From Bradyrhizobium canariense (lineage in GTDB: Bacteria > Pseudomonadota > Alphaproteobacteria > Rhizobiales > Xanthobacteraceae), in NCBI RefSeq assembly GCF_018130465.1, contig NZ_JAFCKJ010000012.1, positions 149,511 to 213,510 on the forward strand: DNA of 64,000 nucleotides, in the 5' to 3' direction. Made by a program: the position numbers and the translations under genes. The notes beneath the pieces were generated by a model. It made no database searches and was not told the origin of the DNA. It saw only the letters and a list, made by a program, of their open reading frames with translations. Shown here one piece after another: positions 15,518 through 24,395 of this stretch; within the stretch, counting starts at the first letter, position 1; each line of letters begins with the position of its first letter.

Positions 15518-18500
15518 TCATGTAAGCTCAAATCCTCCCTGATCCCAAGCTGCTCTCGTAAACTCGTTCATCATCACCCCAAGCCGGCCAGGATCGGTGA
15601 CAAGCAAATAGTGCCAGGTGCCGTAACCGCCAAGCCGAGTTACCGCGTTTGCCCACCGCTCAGCGGCTTTGGCCTTGGCATCCGCATTGTCGGTGACCTG
15701 CCCCTTGATCTCGACAATCACGTTTTCATCAGTGTCTGTCACAACGATGAAGTCGGGAATATAACGAGCGGGTAGCCCATTTCGCCGATAGGGAATGAAG
15801 AAGCCAAGGCGCTCATTCTTAACCCATTTCTTGACCCCGGGATGGGCGTCTAGGAGCAGAGCCGCAGTCTGCTCCCACTTCTGAGTGTCGGCCACCATTG
15901 CATTCAGATGGCAGTGTGCAGCGGCTATGATTGGCTTCGTCGTATGGAAGTCTACATAAAGTGTGCTGCCGCGTCCGGCTGCCCCCTGAGGAATAATCGC
16001 GGTTTCTGCGTCAGTCGTTGACGCCCCCTTCTTGATCGCATCGAACAGCGCGTTAATGGCTGCCTGCATGTATTGACCAACAAGCAGGACATCGCAGGGC
16101 TGGCTATCGCCATTCGTCACTAGCTTCTCGGCAAGGAAGCGCTTGGCGGCAAACGCGACGCGCGGGAACAACAGCTGAGTCGGCACGGCGGTTGCGCCGT
16201 TGTCCGTCTGCCAACGTTTGCAAATTTCGCGTGCCACGCGGAACGCAACCTGCTGTTCGCGGAATTGTGCGCGCCACTCCTTGAGCGACAAGACCGGCTT
16301 GTCACCGGGGCCGTAAGCAGAAAGGCTACCGTCCGGGCTGGTCAGGGGCGTGAGTTCGACGATCTGCGGAATTCGCATCGGATCGATAGTCACTTTGCCA
16401 ACCTGATTCCAATCGACCGAAATGTCCAACTGTCCCGACTGGTAATACCCAGTCAGGATGGGGAACGTAATTTCGTACTCAGCCTTTTCAGGAACTGAAT
16501 AGATATGGTTTGGATCGGGCTGCGGTGGCTGCGGACCCGCGGGCGCGACCTTGAAAGGGATCAACTCGAAAGGCACACCGAACACCTTGGCAGTTTCCTC
16601 GGCGAACATTTGCGTGACTTCGTTGAGTGCGTAGCTCTTACGGCGAAGGGCGCGGCCTACGACTTGCTCGCAAAGCAGCTGTGACCCGAATGGACGCAAG
16701 CCGACGATATGAGTGACTGTGTTCGCATCCCACCCTTCGGCCAGCATAGCCACCGACACGATACAGCGAACATCCCGTCCTGGTGGAATGCGTTCGTCAA
16801 TCCACTGGACGCCGCCGTCAGCGCTTTCGGCCCTGTCGTTATGCTTCCGAACCAGCTCTGTCCAATCCTCAGGAACCTTTCCACCAGGCCACTCCGCCTT
16901 ACCGATAGTGTCCAAGATAAAGCGCAGCCGACGGGTTTCGTCCTTCGTCCCGCCTGCTTCGATATCCTCAATCACCTTGGAATCGATGCGGACGGTGACT
17001 TCCTGACCAGGCGCATTGCGGAACCATGCGGGGGAAACACCGTAAGTGTCATTGCCGTTGGCGAGCCAAGAATGAGCCTCACGGGCGACGGCGGTATCGC
17101 GGCACACGACAATAAACACTGGCGGAACGGGATGCCGTTGCTGCTGCTTTGAATATTGCTCCCACTCAAGGAATCGCTGGTGCCATTCGCTCGCCAGTAG
17201 ATTTATGGGAGCGCTTGCATAATTTAGTACGATTTGCGGAGTGATTGTGTCGCCGTAGCCGTCCTCCTTCGCCTTAGCCTGTACCCAGCGCCAGATATTG
17301 AAGTAGGCCGCCTCCTCTGCGCCGGTCGCGTCGCGAGCGGGAAGCTGCGGAATCTTAACAAGGCCCGACTCGATAGCATCGAGAAGACCGAAGTCCGACA
17401 CCACCCAAGGGAACGGCTTGCCGACTTCGTTGCCGGAACCCTGGATATAAAAAGGCGTTGCCGACAGGTCTAAGCAAAGATTGATGCCCCGCCGCTTGCT
17501 GCCACCTGCAAGCTTGTTTATTCGGTCAAGTCCCTCAATCCAGATTGTCGCCTCGCGATCGTTCTTGTTGGCTAGGTCTTTATCTTCTTCAAGAGTCTCT
17601 TCGGTGGCGGCATCGCCGCGCCGATAAGCATGATGCGCCTCGTCATTGAAGATCAGCCAATGCGAGCTACGCCCCCTTCCACTGCCGAGTTCGCGGCGGA
17701 TGCGTTTAAACCAAGCGGCATCGGACTCGAAGTATCTAGTTTCGAGCGTCTCCTTCTCTTTTCCAAGATTCTTTATCATCTCGACGGCCTCGCCGGCCTT
17801 TACCACCTTCGCGGAATCACCGTTGACAGTGTTGCTTTCCTTCTTTGCAAAGCGATGCCAGTTGGCGATCATCACTTCGCCGCGCCGCAATTCCTCCATG
17901 CGGTGAACCGGCACAAGCTGGCGGGTCCGGTAAAGCGAGAGATCTCCGAGCGCAGGGTCAAGCTCCTGCAAGCGTTCGCGGATCGTGACGTTCGGGCAAA
18001 CAATAAGGATCGTATCGGAAAATCGGTCATCGCGAGGCAATGCCACGCTGTTGAGAATCGACCACCCGGCAAGCATTCCCATTACGGTTGTTTTCCCGGA
18101 ACCGGTCGCCATCTTACAAGCGTACCGAATGAAGGCACGAGCCCCCGCCGCCTTAGATTCGAGACCAGGTTCGTCCTTGCTAATCTCGGGAATGCCTTTG
18201 CGGTAAACGTCTGCGGCTTCGACCAGGAAGATGATGGTTTCCGCCGCCTCGATCTGCGCGAAGAAAAGGCGCTGCATCCGCTCTCCGCTACGCCAGAGTT
18301 CGAGGAGTTCCTTAGTAACTGGCGATGCTCCGTCATAAGCAAGACCGCCCGAACGCCCCCCCTCCCGCCATTCTTTCACGCGTTCGCGGATGAGGTTGAC
18401 AATCTCTAGTTCAACCTCTTCACCCTTCGCGTCAACGAACATTTCAGCTTGTTGCTTGTCCTTTCGTCCGCGACCGGCATGTTCAGGGACGCGGTAGAAG

Positions 18501-18652
18501 TAGCTGGCTCGCCGCCTGCCATCGGCCTTCACCGGTGGCTTGCCGCGCTCGATCCTCCAATGAAACTCCGGCTCCCGGAAAGGTGAGTTAATGATAGGGG
18601 AATCAACCTCGGCAACTGTGAGCGGCGGTTGCTGATGGGCGGCTGTCATCAC
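15518..18652 (-). CDS. Type III-like restriction endonuclease subunit (SF2 helicase plus PD-(D/E)XK nuclease)
   Basis: The protein has 1044 residues. The Walker A motif 'MATGSGKTT' lies at 181-189, the DEAH box 'FNDEAHHAYR' at 335-344, and a helicase C-terminal part contains 'VSVAMLAEGWDANTVTHI' and 'QVVGRALRR'. The C-terminal nuclease shows PD at 966-967 and 'VEIKG' (EIK at 981-983), the PD-(D/E)XK signature. It would translocate or scan DNA with ATP and cut unmethylated invading DNA together with the methyltransferase. The start codon overlaps the methyltransferase stop by four bases (ATGA), so the two are translationally coupled. The large size and internal layout resemble a divergent type III Res group. 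Confidence 0.88.
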   Translation of the reverse strand: MMTAAHQQPPLTVAEVDSPIINSPFREPEFHWRIERGKPPVKADGRRRASYFYRVPEHAGRGRKDKQQAEMFVDAKGEEVELEIVNLIRERVKEWREGGRSGGLAYDGASPVTKELLELWRSGERMQRLFFAQIEAAETIIFLVEAADVYRKGIPEISKDEPGLESKAAGARAFIRYACKMATGSGKTTVMGMLAGWSILNSVALPRDDRFSDTILIVCPNVTIRERLQELDPALGDLSLYRTRQLVPVHRMEELRRGEVMIANWHRFAKKESNTVNGDSAKVVKAGEAVEMIKNLGKEKETLETRYFESDAAWFKRIRRELGSGRGRSSHWLIFNDEAHHAYRRGDAATEETLEEDKDLANKNDREATIWIEGLDRINKLAGGSKRRGINLCLDLSATPFYIQGSGNEVGKPFPWVVSDFGLLDAIESGLVKIPQLPARDATGAEEAAYFNIWRWVQAKAKEDGYGDTITPQIVLNYASAPINLLASEWHQRFLEWEQYSKQQQRHPVPPVFIVVCRDTAVAREAHSWLANGNDTYGVSPAWFRNAPGQEVTVRIDSKVIEDIEAGGTKDETRRLRFILDTIGKAEWPGGKVPEDWTELVRKHNDRAESADGGVQWIDERIPPGRDVRCIVSVAMLAEGWDANTVTHIVGLRPFGSQLLCEQVVGRALRRKSYALNEVTQMFAEETAKVFGVPFELIPFKVAPAGPQPPQPDPNHIYSVPEKAEYEITFPILTGYYQSGQLDISVDWNQVGKVTIDPMRIPQIVELTPLTSPDGSLSAYGPGDKPVLSLKEWRAQFREQQVAFRVAREICKRWQTDNGATAVPTQLLFPRVAFAAKRFLAEKLVTNGDSQPCDVLLVGQYMQAAINALFDAIKKGASTTDAETAIIPQGAAGRGSTLYVDFHTTKPIIAAAHCHLNAMVADTQKWEQTAALLLDAHPGVKKWVKNERLGFFIPYRRNGLPARYIPDFIVVTDTDENVIVEIKGQVTDNADAKAKAAERWANAVTRLGGYGTWHYLLVTDPGRLGVMMNEFTRAAWDQGGFELT

Positions 18653-21375
18653 TTGGCTCCGTCCGCGGCCCTTACGACCATCAGTTCATTACCGCGCTCA
18701 TCAATGGCTTTCACGGCAATGCGCTTTTTATCGCCAAGCGTAAACGGCTCGCTGGCCGTGCCGGCAAGATGCTCCCAAACGCTGTCCGCGAATTGTCCTT
18801 TGAGGGATTTTTGGATATTTCCCCAAGCACCGGTCTTAGGAAAAAATACCTGCGTCGCCATGAACACCATGCCGTTGTAGTTGCTATCTAGCATCCAGCA
18901 CGGCAGGTTCTCAGCCTTGACCTCGTCGGTTTCCATCGTGTCGGGCCGGAAGATGTCCAGCCCTTTTATGACAACCCGATAAAGCAGAGTCCCGTCCTTC
19001 TCTTTTCCAGCCTTTTCCAGTGACACATCGGGTAAGCCGGTGATGGAGAAGATTTCGCTAGACTTAGAAGTCTTGAGCAAATCCGACATGACTACATCGG
19101 GCGTGACCGAGACGTAAGTCGTCGGGACTTTTAGCCGTTCCAGCATTTCGCGGGCTTTTGCTTGGATGGCGAAGCCAAAGACAAAGAGTTGCTGATATCC
19201 CTGCTGCAAAGCTTCCGTATGGGCGTTGAAGACGTACTCAGAGCCGACGGCACCGTCCTCGGGGCCGAACACAAAGGCGATACGCTTGTCAGCACCATTC
19301 TTCGCCACTCCCTCGGCGTGCAGATATTCACGGTCCCCAAGGGGCGAAATGGATGCGAGTTGTAGAGTTACATTGCCAGGCAATTGCAACGTCTTGCTCT
19401 GCCGCAAAACCTCGATCATGCGATCAAGGTAGGCGCGCGGATTGCCGGTAATCATCTGCGCTGGTGTTGACTGCAGGCCAGCTTCTTGCTCAAGGCTCAT
19501 CGCGGCCTGAATGGTTGCCTCGACGGTGAACGGCCCGCAAACGCGCGTGATCTTTTTCGTCACTTCAGGCCTATCAACAAGCACGACTGTTTCGGGCTGT
19601 TCGTTGTTAGCGATTGATCCGAGTGTGATCCGGGGAACTAACCCGCCGACTTCTTCACCTTTCCTGTTTTGCCTGCGTTCGTACAAAAAGCCGCCGGACG
19701 GCCCCTTCGCGGGGTTCTTGAGCGTGTACCAAGGAAACGTGCTAGTAAGCAGTCGTTGGCGCGCGAGAGCGACAGGTACGCGGGAAGTGTCCGTAGTGAT
19801 CCAACGCCGCCCCCACATTTCTGAAACAGCGGCGGTGGTTCCTGACCCGCAGGTAATATCGAGCACCAAGTCGCCGGGATCGGTTGTCATGAGTACGCAG
19901 CGTTGAACGACCTTTTCGCTCGTTTCGACAACATACTCTTTCTTTCGCGCGAAGCCGCTGCGAGCGGTGTCATTCCAAACGTTGTCTATTTGATAAACTG
20001 GAAAATCATCGACGTAACGCTTGTATCTTAGTGTATTTCCAACAAGCATTAGGCGCTTCGCATCGGCAAGCCGCTGCATTCCTCCCGATTTCACCCCGGG
20101 TTTCCAATGCGTATTTGGCGGACAGCGAAAATCCCGGCCTTTCCAACTGAAAACCTCATCAGCAGGGTCGGAAGGAGAGCCTTGGGAATAGAGCGTGTCG
20201 TGCGAGAGAACACGCCAACCGTTCGGGATTGGCTCGGTCCCTTCCAATTCTTCAGCACTCATGCGACGCGGGTCGGCGGAGAAATCGGCTGGTTCAACCA
20301 GCACATATTGACCGGATGCGCCGCCACTGCCACCCTTCGGTGTCGTAGGATTGCTGAAACGAGCATTCGGCTTATCTTTCGCAAACCAAATCAGGAAGTC
20401 AGTCGATGATGAAAGCAGAGATGCACTCTGACCGCCGGTTGTGCGAAAAGCTATAAGTCCGCAAGAATTTTGTTCACCGAAAACCTCGACCATAACCTCG
20501 CGAACGTGGTGGAGATTGTCGTCAGAAATCTGCACGAAGATTGATCCCGACGGTGTAAGCAACTCTTTTGCGAGCATGAGCCGGTCACGTAGATACGTGA
20601 GATAAGAATGAAGACCCAGCTCCCACGTATCACGATAGGCCTTCACCATTTCCGGCTCGCGGATCATCTCGTCGTCTGATCCATGCTTGACGCTGTTTTT
20701 GCGAACGAAAGGCTGAAAGTTCGATCCGAATTTCACGCCGTAGGGTGGATCAAAATAGATCATCTGCACCTGACCGCCCATGCCCTCGTACTCAAGCAGG
20801 GAGTTCATGACCTGCATTGAATCACCGAGGATCAGCCGATTTGTCCACGGTCCCGTGTGCTCGTAAGCGTCAAGCTTGTCGGCAATGTCGAGGTTGGTAT
20901 CACCAAAGAAGTCGAGGTTGGTGCCGAGAGCCTTATGTGATTTCAAGGTTTCCAAGATCGCCTGTGTGGAATGGCGCTCGTGAACGAACAACGGCAGCGT
21001 CGGTACGGTAACTTGCTGGCGCTCAGCCTTACCCGTCCAATTTAAGAACGGCTTCGTCAAGCTTTTGAGGCGAGCCGCGCATTGCGATAGCGACGCGAAT
21101 CTCTCGCCGGTGCCTTGCCAAATCAACGGCTCTGCAAAGATTACAGCTTCACCCTTCTCGGACGCTTGTGAGAACTGCTCTAATAGCCATTCGGCAAACG
21201 CGCGGTCGGCGCTCTCGTCCCAAGATAGTTCGGGAGCAAGGCTGGAATCGTATCGGTATGACTTGGGTGGCTTCTTGTTAGAAAATTGTGCCTCAACGCC
21301 AACATCCGGTCGCTGCACGGATTTCTGCCCGTGCCTGTAAACCGATGTGCTGCCCGACCGATTGTCGACCGCCAT
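18649..21375 (-). CDS. Type III-like site-specific DNA methyltransferase (Mod), beta class
   Basis: The protein has 908 residues. The catalytic motif 'DPPY' is at 209-212 and the AdoMet-binding 'DITCGSGTT' at 506-514. This DPPY-before-SAM-motif order is that of beta-class amino-methyltransferases such as type III Mod subunits, which make N6-methyladenine. The residues between them probably hold the target-recognition part. After the methylase core there are about 350 further residues without a recognised domain, longer than typical Mod proteins. It is the first gene of the Mod-Res-small protein operon. Recognition sequence unknown. Confidence 0.88.
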   Translation of the reverse strand: MAVDNRSGSTSVYRHGQKSVQRPDVGVEAQFSNKKPPKSYRYDSSLAPELSWDESADRAFAEWLLEQFSQASEKGEAVIFAEPLIWQGTGERFASLSQCAARLKSLTKPFLNWTGKAERQQVTVPTLPLFVHERHSTQAILETLKSHKALGTNLDFFGDTNLDIADKLDAYEHTGPWTNRLILGDSMQVMNSLLEYEGMGGQVQMIYFDPPYGVKFGSNFQPFVRKNSVKHGSDDEMIREPEMVKAYRDTWELGLHSYLTYLRDRLMLAKELLTPSGSIFVQISDDNLHHVREVMVEVFGEQNSCGLIAFRTTGGQSASLLSSSTDFLIWFAKDKPNARFSNPTTPKGGSGGASGQYVLVEPADFSADPRRMSAEELEGTEPIPNGWRVLSHDTLYSQGSPSDPADEVFSWKGRDFRCPPNTHWKPGVKSGGMQRLADAKRLMLVGNTLRYKRYVDDFPVYQIDNVWNDTARSGFARKKEYVVETSEKVVQRCVLMTTDPGDLVLDITCGSGTTAAVSEMWGRRWITTDTSRVPVALARQRLLTSTFPWYTLKNPAKGPSGGFLYERRQNRKGEEVGGLVPRITLGSIANNEQPETVVLVDRPEVTKKITRVCGPFTVEATIQAAMSLEQEAGLQSTPAQMITGNPRAYLDRMIEVLRQSKTLQLPGNVTLQLASISPLGDREYLHAEGVAKNGADKRIAFVFGPEDGAVGSEYVFNAHTEALQQGYQQLFVFGFAIQAKAREMLERLKVPTTYVSVTPDVVMSDLLKTSKSSEIFSITGLPDVSLEKAGKEKDGTLLYRVVIKGLDIFRPDTMETDEVKAENLPCWMLDSNYNGMVFMATQVFFPKTGAWGNIQKSLKGQFADSVWEHLAGTASEPFTLGDKKRIAVKAIDERGNELMVVRAADGAK

Positions 21376-21438
21376 TCCTCGCCCCCTCTAACGATAGCAA
21401 TCCTACACACGAATCACCGTGAGTAGTACTAACTGATG

Positions 21439-22482
21439 CTATATTGAGACAGCCATGCCTGGGCTAGCAAATGAGCGTAGGATCTCTGATTGCCTGCTAC
21501 CGCTCACATCGCCGTAGCTGGTAAAGGTGGTTAGGACATGATCGTGACCTAGATTCTGAGACCAAGCTTTGAATTGCTCGGGCGTCTGACAGAGTTTCTC
21601 ACCCAGCAAGGCTAGCGTTTTTCGGAAGCTGTGGGGGTTGAAATAGGGCAGCCCTGCCGCCTGGAACGCCTCCTTGAATGTCCTGCGGATGGGCCCGGCA
21701 TTACTCCAGTGCCTGCGTTCCAGGCCAACCGCACCGAACTGCAGATTGTCGCCAACAGCAACTTTGGTTGCCGGAAACAGCGGGTCGTTCAGTCCCCAGA
21801 GCTTTTCTGTCTTCAGGTACACCACCCAATTGACGACCACCTCGCGGATATCGTCACCGACTGGAAAGAAAGTGGTGACGAACGACTTTGAGAATTTTGA
21901 ATTCACCTGACGGGCGTCGTGATCGATCTGGTCTAATTCGATATCAATGTGCTGAAGCTTGAATGACGCAATCGCTCCGTCTCGGGCTCCGGTCAAGATC
22001 GTGAAAGCTACAAGGGCCCGATCGCGCCGATCGATGTCGGTGGCATTGGGCATCGATCGGATCACATGCCGAATTTGCTCCAAGGTCGGCACTCGGAAGG
22101 GGCGGCTTGCCTTGGCGATCCGAGTTTCCTTAGTGGAGAGGTTGAAGTACTCGGCATCGGAATAAGATATGCGGGACTTGTAGCCGGGTTGCCCGGCGAG
22201 CCAAACGAAGAAGCGCTTCAAGGCGGTCAGGGTCGCGTACAGCGTGGCTTTGCTCAGGGGGTCCCCACTGCGATGGCCGCGCTGGTCAGCGAGACTGTAC
22301 TTGAACCCTTTCGCCTGCTCGATATGAAACTTTTTGAAGTCCTTCCATTTGGTGTACTCTTCAAACCGAGCGATCGCCTTCGCTACCGCGTCAATCGTCT
22401 GCTCGCTGTGACCTAGCGCTTCGACAAGATACGCGAAGTACTGGCGCTTGATCCGTTCGTTTGCGGCGTTGTAGCTGGTCAT
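21439..22482 (-). CDS. Second tyrosine recombinase of the island
   Basis: The protein has 347 residues. An N-terminal SAM-like core-binding domain (about 8-95) is followed by the catalytic domain with Arg167 in 'TGARDGAI', His284 and Arg287 in 'HSFRKTL', His313 in 'LGHDH', and Tyr323 in 'TSYG'. It lacks the P4-type arm domain of the left-end integrase and is not closely similar to it. Its start overlaps the stop of an HTH/zinc-ribbon protein by four bases, and an AlpA-like gene precedes that, which forms a three-gene recombination cassette. It may excise the island, or belong to an older element nested in it. Confidence 0.88.
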   Translation of the reverse strand: MTSYNAANERIKRQYFAYLVEALGHSEQTIDAVAKAIARFEEYTKWKDFKKFHIEQAKGFKYSLADQRGHRSGDPLSKATLYATLTALKRFFVWLAGQPGYKSRISYSDAEYFNLSTKETRIAKASRPFRVPTLEQIRHVIRSMPNATDIDRRDRALVAFTILTGARDGAIASFKLQHIDIELDQIDHDARQVNSKFSKSFVTTFFPVGDDIREVVVNWVVYLKTEKLWGLNDPLFPATKVAVGDNLQFGAVGLERRHWSNAGPIRRTFKEAFQAAGLPYFNPHSFRKTLALLGEKLCQTPEQFKAWSQNLGHDHVLTTFTSYGDVSGSRQSEILRSFASPGMAVSI

Positions 22483-22964
22483 TGTTGGTCGCCTTGGCCG
22501 GAGTCACAGTTCACGCTGGGCTCTGTTGTATCTACTATGCGCGGTCCCAGTTGGGTGAACGTGACGTCCAGGTCGCCGCGAACTGTTCCTATCTTCTGTG
22601 GATTCACTCGGCGGTAGATCATACGGCCGCAGTCGGGACAGATCCCCTGCAGAAAACCCGTAGTGTCGCTGGTCACGATACATTCTGCCATCTTCAGGGC
22701 AGGCACCTGCGGCGTGCGGCACGGTAGGCAGTAGATGCGGCCAGAACCGGACGGGCGCTTGGCCTGAGCGCGGCGCTCGGAAAGGAACTCTCGGATGGCG
22801 TCGCCGCGAGCCATGGTCGGGCGCTTACCGTCGATCGCCTTGAGTCCCTGCCGGAACCAAGCCCGCACTGTGTTCTTGTGAACCCTGAATAGACGCCCGA
22901 TCTCTTCCACAGAATAGGTGCGGTGGATTTTAGCGGATTTGGGATTGGGGTGGCGCGTCCCCAT
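22479..22964 (-). CDS. HTH plus zinc-ribbon protein coupled to the second recombinase
   Basis: The protein has 161 residues. A MerR/Xis-like helix-turn-helix lies at residues 17-45 ('YSVEEIGRLFRVHKNTVRAW'). A four-cysteine zinc-binding region follows with Cys79-x2-Cys82 and Cys109-x2-Cys112. The tail is not conserved to my eye. It starts four bases after the AlpA-like stop and overlaps the recombinase start (ATGA), so it is almost certainly co-translated. A role as recombination directionality factor or DNA-bending partner is inferred from this linkage. Confidence 0.7.
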   Translation of the reverse strand: MGTRHPNPKSAKIHRTYSVEEIGRLFRVHKNTVRAWFRQGLKAIDGKRPTMARGDAIREFLSERRAQAKRPSGSGRIYCLPCRTPQVPALKMAECIVTSDTTGFLQGICPDCGRMIYRRVNPQKIGTVRGDLDVTFTQLGPRIVDTTEPSVNCDSGQGDQQ

Positions 22965-22967
22965 GGC

Positions 22968-23213
22968 TCAGCGCGTATGCGCGATGGTTAGGGCCTTTAG
23001 GAAGCGTGCGTCGGCGTCGGAGGTGTCGCGTGCGGTGCGAGACTCTAGCCACTGCTCCAGGTCAGCCGGGCGGTACACCACCCGCCGCCCCAGCTTGCAA
23101 TAAACCGGTCCGTTGCCGTTCAGCCGGAGCTTAGCAAGTGTACTTTCTGACAGGCCAACCATTCGCGCTGCATCTCGCGATGGTAGGACGGTGGAGGTTT
23201 TGTCGCTCTTCAT
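22968..23213 (-). CDS. AlpA/excisionase-like helix-turn-helix protein
   Basis: The protein has 81 residues from the ATG at 23213, with GAGG as ribosome-binding site; the longer frame from 23261 is not needed. The core 'SRDAARMVGLSESTLAKLRLNGNGPVYCKLGRRVVYRPADLEQWL' region (described here by its ends) is the standard winged HTH of AlpA/Xis-like proteins that control prophage and island integrases. It is the first gene of the recombinase cassette. Repeated AGTTGGAAA boxes lie just upstream. Confidence 0.8.
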   Translation of the reverse strand: MKSDKTSTVLPSRDAARMVGLSESTLAKLRLNGNGPVYCKLGRRVVYRPADLEQWLESRTARDTSDADARFLKALTIAHTR

Positions 23214-23274
23214 AGTCGCCTCGTTGTGAAAGCGCAGGGCCCCCCCTGCATCACGAGGCAAATTGGTCTATCGC

Positions 23275-23314
23275 AGTTGGAAATTCACATTGGATTTTCC
23301 GGAAGTTGGAAAAT
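23275..23314. promoter_or_regulatory. Repeated AGTTGGAAA boxes upstream of the recombinase cassette
   Basis: AGTTGGAAA occurs at 23275-23283 and again at 23304-23312, 29 bases apart, with an inverted TTTTCC between them. The boxes lie 60-100 bases before the AlpA-like start, a place where an autoregulating HTH protein would bind. Function inferred. Confidence 0.35.
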
Positions 23315-24114
23315 CATACCGAATTTCCCTGAGCATCCGAGTTCTTACGGAGGACTCTGAGATGCTTTACAATAGCTTCAGTCCCCAGATAGGTCCCGTC
23401 TCTTTTTCGCAGCGCATCTAGCTTGAGTTGCGCGATCTGTTGAGCGGCTCTCGCGTCGTTGCGCCTCATCGACGGGTCAGCGCAGTACAATTTTTCCGCT
23501 GCAAGGCGAACGGCATTTCGAGATTTCTTCCCTTGCCTAACCCGAGCTGCAAGCGCCAGCGGGCGACCGCTCTCTCGCCCCTCGATGTGAGCATATCCTT
23601 CGATGACAGCATCCTCGTGCAGTCTCAGCCACTGCAGTTCGGTCGCTATGCATCCAAGAATAAAGGCCGACGCTACATCATGATCGAGGTCGTTGTGACG
23701 AGCGACAATCTCGTCCATCAGTCCCTTTTTCGAGAGCCGACTAGTAATCAGCCTTGCCTTGTCAATCAGGCCGACTCGGAAAGGGCTCATTCCTTCGGCT
23801 TCGAAGAATCCGCGGGAGTTAAGCTCCCCGATGGTTTCCCTCAGATTGGTGAGCTTGGTCTCCACATCCACCGCAAGAACCGAATGCAATTCGGCCACGT
23901 ATTCTTCGAGGTTCTCACTATCGGCCGGGGAGATTTCGTAGACTGAAAATGAGGCTCCGTTGCAGCGCATGACCCTGTAACGGATTTCGTCGCAGCAAGG
24001 GCACGGACCGACGTACAAATCGTAGGTCGTGTCATCCAGCTTGATCGTTCTAACTAGCCTGGTCTCGCTCGGAGATACGACATCCGATTCTGCGAAAGAA
24101 GCGCCTGTCTCCAT
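23314..24114 (-). CDS. Island protein of 266 residues with a cysteine cluster, function unknown
   Basis: The N-terminal part carries 'GPCPCCDEIRYRVMRC' (Cys38, Cys40, Cys41, Cys51), which may bind zinc. The central part is helical ('EEYVAELHSVLAVDVETKL'), and the C-terminal part is basic and helical ('NDARAAQQIAQLKLDALRKR'), compatible with nucleic-acid binding. It is the first gene from the right end, just inside attR, and reads in the same direction as the recombinase cassette. I do not recognise a family. Confidence 0.6.
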   Translation of the reverse strand: METGASFAESDVVSPSETRLVRTIKLDDTTYDLYVGPCPCCDEIRYRVMRCNGASFSVYEISPADSENLEEYVAELHSVLAVDVETKLTNLRETIGELNSRGFFEAEGMSPFRVGLIDKARLITSRLSKKGLMDEIVARHNDLDHDVASAFILGCIATELQWLRLHEDAVIEGYAHIEGRESGRPLALAARVRQGKKSRNAVRLAAEKLYCADPSMRRNDARAAQQIAQLKLDALRKRDGTYLGTEAIVKHLRVLRKNSDAQGNSV

Positions 24115-24231
24115 GGTTCAGCTCCCGGCTGCGACTCATGGATCTATTGTAGCGTCGCATCGCGCATGTCAGGCTGATTCATGCGGTTATCCGGAATTTC
24201 CCGGGCACGTCAAAACAGCGATTTTGTAGCT

Positions 24232-24253
24232 GGTGCTGCCCCGGTGCATCCCC
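24232..24253 (+). repeat. Candidate right arm-type integrase site
   Basis: GGTGCTGCCCCGGTGCATCC (first 20 of 22 bases) matches the tandem repeat at 9821-9842 at 18 of 22 positions in the same orientation. It lies about 65 bp inside attR. Pairing with the left-end copy suggests a site used by the P4-type integrase. Confidence 0.4.
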
Positions 24254-24318
24254 AAAAGAGGCGAGTGTCAAGCCCCCAGAAATTGCGCAACAATTACTGT
24301 TGCGAGACAATGGGTTAG

Positions 24319-24369
24319 TGGCGCGCCCGGAACGATTCGAACGTCCGACCCTCAGATTCGTAGTCTGAT
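24319..24369 (-). repeat. attR: right copy of the 51-bp island repeat
   Basis: Identical over 51 bases to 9661-9711. It lies within the tRNA-Arg gene from the CCA end to the anticodon stem. Crossover took place somewhere in this identity block. Confidence 0.92.
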
Positions 24370-24395
24370 GCTCTATCCAGCTGAGCTACGGGCGC
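24319..24395 (-). tRNA. tRNA-Arg (anticodon ACG), island integration site
   Basis: This is a 77-base cloverleaf including an encoded CCA. The acceptor GCGCCCG pairs with CGGGCGC, the D arm is GCTC...GAGC, and the anticodon stem TCAGA/TCTGA encloses the loop CTACGAA (anticodon ACG). The T arm contains GTTCGAATC. ACG is modified to ICG and reads CGU, CGC and CGA. The 3' 51 bases are the attR copy supplied by the island, so the gene is kept intact after integration. Confidence 0.96.

Larger units (their letters stand above)
9661..24369. mobile_element. 14.66-kb genomic island integrated in tRNA-Arg(ACG)
   Basis: A perfect 51-bp direct repeat (9661-9711 and 24319-24369) is the 3' part of the tRNA-Arg gene. 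It brackets a segment with a P4-like integrase just inside the left end. The segment is visibly more AT-rich than both flanks and contains accessory genes only: two tyrosine recombinases, an AlpA-like protein, a type III-like restriction-modification pair, an HD/phosphoribosyltransferase-like fusion and hypotheticals. The complete tRNA is at the right end, with its 3' end facing the island. No conjugation or replication genes are seen, so this is a small integrative, defence-type island that would need help to transfer. Confidence 0.92.

Noticed and set aside
9661-24369. Prophage
   Set aside because: No capsid, terminase, tail, portal or lysis genes among the open frames; contents are recombination and defence-type genes.
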